DNA of 58,517 bases, taken from Methylobacterium aquaticum. GTDB taxonomy: Bacteria; Pseudomonadota; Alphaproteobacteria; Rhizobiales; Beijerinckiaceae. The position numbers were made by a program, and so were the translations under genes. The stretch covers positions 1 to 58,517 of the forward strand of contig NZ_LABX01000163.1 of the NCBI RefSeq assembly GCF_001043915.1, given 5' to 3'. Position 1 is the stretch's first letter. Every line of letters starts with the position of its first letter. Positions 49,911-55,788 of the stretch are shown here, piece by piece. The notes beneath the pieces were generated by a model. That model searched no databases. It was not told where the DNA came from and saw only the letters and a list, made by a program, of their open reading frames with translations.

Positions 49911-50906
49911 ATGCCCGTGACCGCCCCGCTTCCCCACCTCGTGCCGAGCAGCCCCCCCGACGAGCAGACCGACCGCAGCTTCCTGCGGGACGTGCTCGCG
50001 GGCCTCGGCGCCCCGCGCAAGCACCTGTCGGCCAAGTATTTCTACGATCGGCGCGGCTCGGAGCTGTTCGAGGCGATCACCCGTCTGCCGGAATACTATC
50101 CGACCCGCACGGAACTCGCGATCCTCGACCATGACGGCCCCGAGATCGCCGCCGGGCTGCCGCCGGGCGCGGCGCTCGTCGAGTTCGGCAGCGGCTCCAC
50201 CGCCAAGGTCCGCCGCCTGCTGCCGCACCTGACCGATCTCGCGGCTTACGTGCCGATTGACGTCTCGGAAGAGTTTCTGCGCAGCGAGGCGGAGGAACTG
50301 GGCCGCGACTTCCCGCGCCTGCGCATCGAGCCGGTGGCGGCGGACTTCACCAAGCCCGTCACCCTGCCCGACGACCTGAAGGACGCGCCCAAGGTGGGCT
50401 TCTTCCCGGGCTCGACGATCGGCAATTTCGAGCCCGAGACGGCGGCCGCTCTCCTCGGCAGCTTTGCCCGGACGCTCGGCGCCGGCGCCACGCTCGTCGT
50501 CGGCATCGACCTCGTGAAGGACAAGGCGGTGCTGGAGGCGGCCTATGACGATTCCGCCGGCGTGACGGCCGCCTTCAACCTCAACCTGCTCACCCGCATC
50601 AACCGGGACCTCGGCGCCGATTTCGACCTCAACGGGTTCGCCCACCAGGCGTTCTTCGACGAGAATCTCGGGCGGATCGAGATGCATCTGGTGAGCAGGC
50701 GCAGCCAGCTCGTCACCGTGGCGGGCGTGCCGTTCCACTTCGCCTCCGGCGAGACGATCCACACCGAGAACAGCTACAAGTACACGGTCGCGGGCTTCCG
50801 GGCCCTCGCCCGGAGCGCCGGCTGGGAGCATGCCCGGGTCTGGACCGACCCGGACGGGCTGTTCTCGGTCCACGCGCTGACCGCCAGCACCATCCGGCGG
50901 CACTGA
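49911..50906 (+). CDS. egtD: L-histidine N-alpha-methyltransferase EgtD
   Basis: 331 residues. Makes hercynine by three SAM-dependent methylations of histidine. Conserved: KHLSAKYFYDRRGSELFEAI, TRLPEYYPTRTELAIL, SAM motif ALVEFGSGSTAKVRRLL, FFPGSTIGNFEP, VGIDLVKD, FNLNLLTRINRDLGADFDL and the C-terminal IHTENSYKYT. ATG at 49911 with CGGAG 7-8 nt upstream; the frame also opens at a GTG overlapping the egtB stop, without family similarity. Confidence 0.96.
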   Translation: MPVTAPLPHLVPSSPPDEQTDRSFLRDVLAGLGAPRKHLSAKYFYDRRGSELFEAITRLPEYYPTRTELAILDHDGPEIAAGLPPGAALVEFGSGSTAKVRRLLPHLTDLAAYVPIDVSEEFLRSEAEELGRDFPRLRIEPVAADFTKPVTLPDDLKDAPKVGFFPGSTIGNFEPETAAALLGSFARTLGAGATLVVGIDLVKDKAVLEAAYDDSAGVTAAFNLNLLTRINRDLGADFDLNGFAHQAFFDENLGRIEMHLVSRRSQLVTVAGVPFHFASGETIHTENSYKYTVAGFRALARSAGWEHARVWTDPDGLFSVHALTASTIRRH

Positions 50907-50913
50907 GCCGCCC

Positions 50914-51615
50914 ATGGGCGGGTCCGGCCGCGACCTCGATCGGGCGCAGACCGCGGCGATCGACGCCTTCCTGGAGACGGCGCGGCAGGTCGCCCCGCCC
51001 TCCGGCGACGCGCCGCGGCTGATCTTCGCCCTCGATGCCACGATGAGCCGGCAGCCGACCTGGGATCTCGCCTGCGGGGTCCAGGCGGGCATGTTCGAGG
51101 CGACGGCCCGGCTTGGCGGGCTCGCGGTCCAGCTCGTGTATTTCCGGGGTTTCTCGGAGTGCCGGGCCTCGCGCTTCGTCGCCGATGCGCGGGCCCTCAC
51201 CGGCCTGATGCAGAGCGTGACCTGCCAGGGCGGCCAGACCCAGATCGGGCGCGTGCTGCGCCACGCCCGCAACGAGGCCGGACGGGGTCCGGTCAAGGCC
51301 CTGGTGCTGGTCGGCGACGCGATCGAGGAGGATCTCGACGACCTCTGCGGCGTCGCCGGCGAACTCGGCCTCCTCGGGCTGCCGGCCTTCTGCTTTCACG
51401 AGGGGCCCGACCCGGCGGTGGCCGCCGGTTTTGCCGAGATCGCCCGGCTCAGCGGCGGCGCGTCGGCCCGCTTCGATCCCGCGGCGCCGGAGGTGCTGGC
51501 GGCGCTCCTGCGCGCCGCCGCGATCTACGCCACCCGGGGACTCGACGGATTGCGCTTGGCCGCGCATGAGGATGCGGCGGCGCGCCGGCTCCTCTCCGGC
51601 ATGACCGGCAGTTAG
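50914..51615 (+). CDS. VWA-domain protein
   Basis: 233 residues. A von Willebrand factor A fold: RLIFALDATMSRQPTWDLA (MIDAS-like but DxTxS, rather than the usual DxSxS), GLAVQLVYFRGFSECRA, GQTQIGRVLRHARNEA and ALVLVGDAIEEDLDDL. No signal peptide. It starts 7 nt after the egtD stop and is followed 42 nt later by a membrane J-domain gene, suggesting an operon in which a VWA adaptor works with a J-protein. Function unknown. Confidence 0.82.
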   Translation: MGGSGRDLDRAQTAAIDAFLETARQVAPPSGDAPRLIFALDATMSRQPTWDLACGVQAGMFEATARLGGLAVQLVYFRGFSECRASRFVADARALTGLMQSVTCQGGQTQIGRVLRHARNEAGRGPVKALVLVGDAIEEDLDDLCGVAGELGLLGLPAFCFHEGPDPAVAAGFAEIARLSGGASARFDPAAPEVLAALLRAAAIYATRGLDGLRLAAHEDAAARRLLSGMTGS

Positions 51616-51657
51616 GCTCGGCGTTTCTGCACGCGATCGGAGGGTGATGGACTACGC

Positions 51658-52407
51658 ATGATCGCCCTCGGCCTCGGTATCCTGGTCCTCGTCGGCCTGT
51701 GGTGGCTCGGCCGCCACTACGCAACCGCGAACCCCGCGACGATCGCGCGGGTGATCCGCCAGGCCGGCGGCTGGCTGGCGCTCGCCGCCGCGGCCATCCT
51801 GTTCCTGCGCGGGCGCTTCGACATGGCGGGTGCGCTCGGCCTCGGTGGCGCCTGGCTGCTCGGCTGGCGCCAGGGGTCTCCCCTGCCCTTCGGCCTGGGG
51901 AGGATGGGCAATTTCGGTGGCAAGTTCGGTCTCGGCGCCGCTCCACGGGCGGACGCCGTCTCGCGGGTCCGCTCCGCCCTGCTCGAGATGGAGCTGGATC
52001 ATGCCAGCGGGGCGATGCGCGGCACGGTGCTGGCCGGGCCGCTCGCCGGACAGGCCCTCGATTCTCTGCCGCTGCCGCGCCTCGTCGCCCTCCTGTCCGA
52101 GTGCCGCATGGGCGACCCGGACGGCGCCCGGCTGCTAGAGGCGTATCTGGACCGCCGGTTTGCCGGATGGCGCGTAGACGCTGAGGCTGATCGCGACCCG
52201 GGGACGCGCCGCGCGGCGCAGCCAGGGCCGATGACGGAGGAGGAGGCCTATCAGATCCTGGGGCTTCAGCGCGGGGCGCCCCTCGAGGAGGTGCGCCGGG
52301 CGCACCGGACTCTGATGAAGCGGCTTCACCCGGACCAAGGGGGGTCCGATTACCTGGCGGCCCGTGTCAACGCGGCCAAGGACTTTCTGCTCAACCGACA
52401 TCGCTGA
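51658..52407 (+). CDS. membrane-anchored J-domain (DnaJ-like) protein
   Basis: 249 residues. An N-terminal helix (ALGLGILVLVGLWWLGRHYA) and a second hydrophobic segment (GGWLALAAAAILFLRGRF) anchor it. A middle domain (RSALLEMELDHASGAMRGTV) follows, and a C-terminal J-domain with EEAYQILGLQRGAPLEEVRR and the HPD motif in LMKRLHPDQGGSDYLA. It would recruit DnaK to the inner membrane. The arrangement resembles the alphaproteobacterial DnaJ-type 'TerB-like plus J' membrane proteins; client unknown. Confidence 0.88.
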   Translation: MIALGLGILVLVGLWWLGRHYATANPATIARVIRQAGGWLALAAAAILFLRGRFDMAGALGLGGAWLLGWRQGSPLPFGLGRMGNFGGKFGLGAAPRADAVSRVRSALLEMELDHASGAMRGTVLAGPLAGQALDSLPLPRLVALLSECRMGDPDGARLLEAYLDRRFAGWRVDAEADRDPGTRRAAQPGPMTEEEAYQILGLQRGAPLEEVRRAHRTLMKRLHPDQGGSDYLAARVNAAKDFLLNRHR

Positions 52408-52509
52408 TACTCCACGCGCGTGTCGACGAAGCCGCGGCAGGACACGCCGCAGCGGGGGATAGTGTTCTCAATGGTGCCGAATCTGGCGCGGGATCCCCTC
52501 GCCCGAGTG

Positions 52510-52534
52510 GGAAAGGGTAACGCGCACCCTTTCC
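52510..52534 (+). terminator. hairpin after the J-domain gene
   Basis: A perfect 9-bp stem GGAAAGGGT / ACCCTTTCC with a 7-nt loop, about 100 bp past the stop, without a strong U-tract. It and the adjacent family-2 repeat probably separate the convergent units. Confidence 0.5.
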
Positions 52535-52585
52535 TGCCTCGTAGCGGACCGCCCTGCCCTTCCGGGGCAGCGAAACCCGTGCGAG

Positions 52586-52686
52586 AGAGCGTCACGATTG
52601 CGTCGCGATCGCGAAGCTTCTCTCGCTTCTTGATTTTGCTGCATTTTCTACGACGAACCGGGATCCGCTTCGTCGGAAAATGCTCT
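52586..52686 (-). repeat. family-2 intergenic repeat, copy 2 (101 bp)
   Basis: On the minus strand it begins AGAGCATTTTCCGACGAAGC and ends GCTCT. It shares with copy 1 the segments GAGAAGCTTCGCGAT, AGAAAATGC and ATCGTGA. It lies between the convergent J-domain and carboxypeptidase genes, and its first AG completes the carboxypeptidase TAG stop (52685-52687). Confidence 0.92.
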
Positions 52687-54181
52687 AGCTCCGGGTCGCG
52701 AAGCAGGTGAAGCCGTTGCGCTTGAGCGCCCGGCAGGCATCCTGCGCCGCCTCCGCCTCCGAGAAGCCGGAGAAGCGGGCGCGGAACAGCGTCGTGCCGC
52801 CATGGGTCACCTTCTCGGTGAAGGGCGCGGCCTTGCCGAGTGCCCCGCCGCTGCGCTGGCGCGCCTCGGCCAGCATCGACTTCGCCTTGCCCTCGTCATC
52901 CATGGCGCCGAGCTGGATCACCCAGGGCGTCACCGTGACGGGCTTGGACGCCGGCACGGCGGCTTCGCGCGGGGCCGGGGCCCGGGCCTCGCCGGGCTCG
53001 GAGGCCGGCAGGCGCGAGGCGTATTTGGTCCCGGCCGCCGGGAAGGCCGCCGCCGCCGGAGGTGCGTAAGCCTGAGCGTTCGACGGGACGGCGCCGAGCC
53101 CCGCCGCGCGCCATTTCGGCGAGGATTGCGGCGTGGCGCCGCCCCTTGGCGCGATGTCGAGGGGCTGGCCGGTGGAATTCGTGGTCTCGACCGCCTCGTC
53201 GTCGTCGGCGCTGGCGACGAGGGTGCGGGTCGCGACTGGACGCTCGGCGACCACGGCCGGGCGCGGCCGCTCGGCCACCTCGACCACCGGCGGCGCCGTG
53301 CGGGCACCCGCATAGGCCACCGGCAGGTTGGCCCGCACGAGCTTGGTCATGATCGTGTCACGGCTCGCCACCGACTTGCCGCCGAGCACCACCGCCACGA
53401 TGTGGCGCTCGCCGATCCGGGCCGATGTCATCAGGTTGAAGCCCGAATCGCGGGTGTAGCCGGTCTTGATGCCGTCGACGCCCTCGACCCGGCCGACCAG
53501 ATGGTTGTGGTTGCCGATCACCCGGCCGTGGAAGGCGAACGAGCGGGTCTGGAAGTAGCGGTAATAGCGCGGGAACCGCTCCTGGATCGCGCGGGCGAGA
53601 ATCGTCAGGTCGCGGGCGGTGGTGATCTGGTCGGCATCGGGCAGGCCGGAAGCATTGGCGTAATGGGTCCGCGTCATGCCGAGCGCATGGGCCTTGCGCG
53701 TCATCATCTCGGCGAAGGCGGCCTCCGAGCCGGCGATGTTCTCGCCGATGGCGCAGGCGATGTCGTTGGCCGACTTCGTCACCAGCGCCTTGATCGCCTC
53801 CTCCACCGTCACGGTCGATCCCGCGCGCACGCCGAGCTTGGAGGGCGGCATCCGGGAGGCGTTGGCCGAGACGGTCAGCGGCGTGTCGAGGTCCATCTTG
53901 CCGCGCTCGAGCTGCTCGAACAGCAGGTAGAGCGTCATCACCTTGGTGATCGAGGCCGGATGGCGCAGGGCATCCTCGTTCACCGCATGCATCACCCGGC
54001 CGGTCTTGGCATCCACCACCATCGCCGCATAGGGCGGGTTGTAGCCACCGCCGCCGCCATGATGCACGCGGCGGCGCGCCTCGGCGGGCGAGGCGGTGAG
54101 CGCCGTCAGCACCGCCGCGGCGGCGAGCACGGCCGGCAGCGCGGGACCAGATTGGCCGTGAACGCAACGCATCGCGCACAT
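52685..54181 (-). CDS. D-alanyl-D-alanine carboxypeptidase with SPOR domain (DacC/PBP5-like)
   Basis: 498 residues. Signal peptide (SGPALPAVLAAAAVLTALTA, ending SPAEA). S11 peptidase motifs: SxxK in HPASITKVM (Ser77, Lys80), SAN in KSANDIACAIGEN, and KTG in GVDGIKTGYT. A Pro/Ala-rich linker of about 130 residues leads to a C-terminal SPOR domain (WVIQLGAMDDEGKAKSMLAE, FRARFSGFSEAEAAQDACRA) that binds denuded septal peptidoglycan. It trims pentapeptide stems, probably at the division site. ATG 54181 or 54172 may be the start. Its TAG stop comes from a family-2 repeat. Confidence 0.94.
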   Translation of the reverse strand: MCAMRCVHGQSGPALPAVLAAAAVLTALTASPAEARRRVHHGGGGGYNPPYAAMVVDAKTGRVMHAVNEDALRHPASITKVMTLYLLFEQLERGKMDLDTPLTVSANASRMPPSKLGVRAGSTVTVEEAIKALVTKSANDIACAIGENIAGSEAAFAEMMTRKAHALGMTRTHYANASGLPDADQITTARDLTILARAIQERFPRYYRYFQTRSFAFHGRVIGNHNHLVGRVEGVDGIKTGYTRDSGFNLMTSARIGERHIVAVVLGGKSVASRDTIMTKLVRANLPVAYAGARTAPPVVEVAERPRPAVVAERPVATRTLVASADDDEAVETTNSTGQPLDIAPRGGATPQSSPKWRAAGLGAVPSNAQAYAPPAAAAFPAAGTKYASRLPASEPGEARAPAPREAAVPASKPVTVTPWVIQLGAMDDEGKAKSMLAEARQRSGGALGKAAPFTEKVTHGGTTLFRARFSGFSEAEAAQDACRALKRNGFTCFATRS

Positions 54182-54348
54182 ACCCCACTCGATTCACGAG
54201 GGCGCCTGCGACATGGGCGGCGCCCCTTGCACCGGCGGCCCTCCGCAACGAGCGGCGTGGCGCACCGGCATCACTGTCAATCAGGCTAGGCGGGCGCGGT
54301 TACGCTCCGGTTAATCGCTGGCAAATTCCACTGCTCGCATTCGCCGAA

Positions 54349-54398
54349 TTGTGCGACGCACAATATCCCTTGACGAATTTTGTGCGCCGCACATATTG
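54349..54398 (+). promoter_or_regulatory. phasin promoter with two PhaR-like operators
   Basis: TTGTGCGACGCACAA (54349-54363, perfect palindrome) and TTGTGCGCCGCACAT (54380-54394) have centres 31 bp apart. Between and over them lie a -35 TTGACG (54370-54375) and a -10-like CATATT (54392-54397). Both carry TGC-N3-GCA, the core of operators reported for the PHA regulator PhaR. Repression of the phasin gene by PhaR until PHB granules form is the likely logic (inference). The rest of the 54182-54486 spacer shows no gene. Confidence 0.65.
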
Positions 54399-54486
54399 CA
54401 GGTCAGCGGGGCGCGACGCGCGGGTGCCCTGCCGAAGCCCTGACCACCGCGCGAGGAGGGGCGCCTCCCCGGGGCGCCGCCACACC

Positions 54487-54894
54487 ATGAACCAGCAGAC
54501 CATCAGCCAGCAGGCCGAAGCCGCCCAGAAGTTCGGCAAGGATGGCATGGACGCGATGCTGCGCAGCTTCGGCACCCTGTCGAAGGCCAGCCAGGCGATC
54601 GCCGTCGAGGCGACCGACTTCGCCAAGCAGTCCTTCGAGCACGGCACCGCCACCCTCGAGAAGCTCGCCGGCGTGCGCTCGCTCGACAAGGCGCTCGAGA
54701 TCCAGACCGAGTACATGAAGACCTCCTACGAGCGTCTCGTGGCTCAGACCACCAAGATGACCGAGCTGTACCAGAACCTCGCCAAGGAGATGGCGAAGCC
54801 GTTCGAGGGCTTCGTCGCCAAGGCCCAGGAGCAGGCGTTCGCCGGCATGAAGAAGGTCGAGGACGAGGCCGCCAAGCTCCAGCACGCCGCGTAA
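54487..54894 (+). CDS. phasin (PHA-granule-associated protein)
   Basis: 135 residues, almost entirely amphipathic helix. NQQTISQQAEAAQKFGKDGM, ATDFAKQSFEHGTATLEKLA, LEIQTEYMKTSYERLVAQ and KMTELYQNLAKEMAKPFEGF are typical of the Phasin_2 family. It coats polyhydroxybutyrate granules. A GGAGGGGCGCCTCC inverted repeat (54455-54468) lies in the leader and could sequester its GGAGG. The TAA stop is the left flank of family-1 repeat copy C. Confidence 0.93.
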   Translation: MNQQTISQQAEAAQKFGKDGMDAMLRSFGTLSKASQAIAVEATDFAKQSFEHGTATLEKLAGVRSLDKALEIQTEYMKTSYERLVAQTTKMTELYQNLAKEMAKPFEGFVAKAQEQAFAGMKKVEDEAAKLQHAA

Positions 54895-55019
54895 TACCAA
54901 CGGCCGAAGATGCTGACGCATCCGGCCGTTGACTCCATCTCGAATTTTCGATGCCAAGCCAGAGGCTTGGCGAAAATTCGCGAACGGCACCAAAGGTCGT
55001 TTTCAACGACCGTTGGTAT
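54894..55019 (+). repeat. family-1 intergenic repeat, copy C (126 bp)
   Basis: It begins ATACCAACGGCC and ends GACCGTTGGTAT. The core hairpin has GCCAAGCC-AGA-GGCTTGGC inside CGAATTTTCG / GAAAATTCG arms. It is flanked by TAA on both sides, the left TAA being the phasin stop codon. Inverted relative to copy B. Confidence 0.92.
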
Positions 55020-55045
55020 AACGCCGGCGTCCCGTGGGTGGCTGC

Positions 55046-55078
55046 AAGGGCCACCCCGGCGTGCTCTGGGTGGCCCTT
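55046..55078 (+). terminator. hairpin downstream of phasin
   Basis: A perfect 11-bp stem AAGGGCCACCC / GGGTGGCCCTT with an 11-nt loop, just past repeat C. It is a likely terminator for the phasin transcript. Confidence 0.6.
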
Positions 55079-55109
55079 GAGCTACCCTCACGATCACTCG
55101 CGAGTGCAA

Positions 55110-55142
55110 CCGCGACCGGCACGGGCTCCGTGCCGGTCGCGG
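55110..55142. terminator. perfect 15-bp hairpin upstream of clpS
   Basis: CCGCGACCGGCACGG-GCT-CCGTGCCGGTCGCGG, a perfect stem with a 3-nt loop, followed by CCGTTT. It is either a second terminator for phasin or a regulatory structure ahead of clpSA. No gene is seen in 55020-55373. Confidence 0.5.
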
Positions 55143-55373
55143 CCGTTTCAGGCCCACCCGAGGCCGGGCCCGAGCGATTCGGGTCCTTGCAAGAAGGCTG
55201 CACGACAAGAGCGCGCAGCCGACTGGCGAAGCGCCGCCTCGGCCTATAGATTAGGCTCGGCACCGGCAGCCGACGTGATAGGCTGCCGCTCCGGGCCACC
55301 GCGTTGAGCCCCCCGCGAGAGGGAGGCCGGTGCCGGTGGCGCGGTCGCCCAGAGCGAGGTCGGTACGATTCAG

Positions 55374-55751
55374 ATGGCTCAGGTCCCGAGGCAGGGAGAA
55401 CCCTCCACCAGGCCGGTCGCGGCCAATCCCCGCGCCCCCGGCAACGGCGACGGGCGATCGGGAACTGCCGTGATCACGCGGACGAAGCCGCGCACCAAGC
55501 GGCCCAACCTCTACCGCGTGCTCCTCCTCAACGACGACTACACCCCGATGGAATTCGTGGTCCATGTCGTCGAGCGATTCTTCAACAAGTCGCGCGAGGA
55601 CGCGACCCGCATCATGCTGCACGTCCATCAGAATGGCGTCGGCGAGTGCGGCATCTTCACCTACGAGGTCGCCGAGACCAAGGTGACGCAGGTCATGGAC
55701 TTTGCGCGGAAACATCAACATCCTCTGCAATGCGTCATGGAAAAGAAATAG
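55374..55751 (+). CDS. clpS: ATP-dependent Clp protease adaptor ClpS
   Basis: 125 residues. N-degron adaptor that delivers substrates to ClpAP. LYRVLLLNDDYTPMEFVVHV, then VERFFNKSREDATRIMLHVH and the hydrophobic pocket residues of CGIFTYEVAETKVTQV are conserved. A disordered Pro/Gly/Arg-rich N-terminal tail of about 40 residues precedes the fold, longer than in E. coli. It ends TAG 37 bp before clpA: a clpSA operon. Confidence 0.96.
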   Translation: MAQVPRQGEPSTRPVAANPRAPGNGDGRSGTAVITRTKPRTKRPNLYRVLLLNDDYTPMEFVVHVVERFFNKSREDATRIMLHVHQNGVGECGIFTYEVAETKVTQVMDFARKHQHPLQCVMEKK

Positions 55752-55788
55752 GCACCAGCCAAGACAGGCACCAGCAAAGAGGCCCGCT

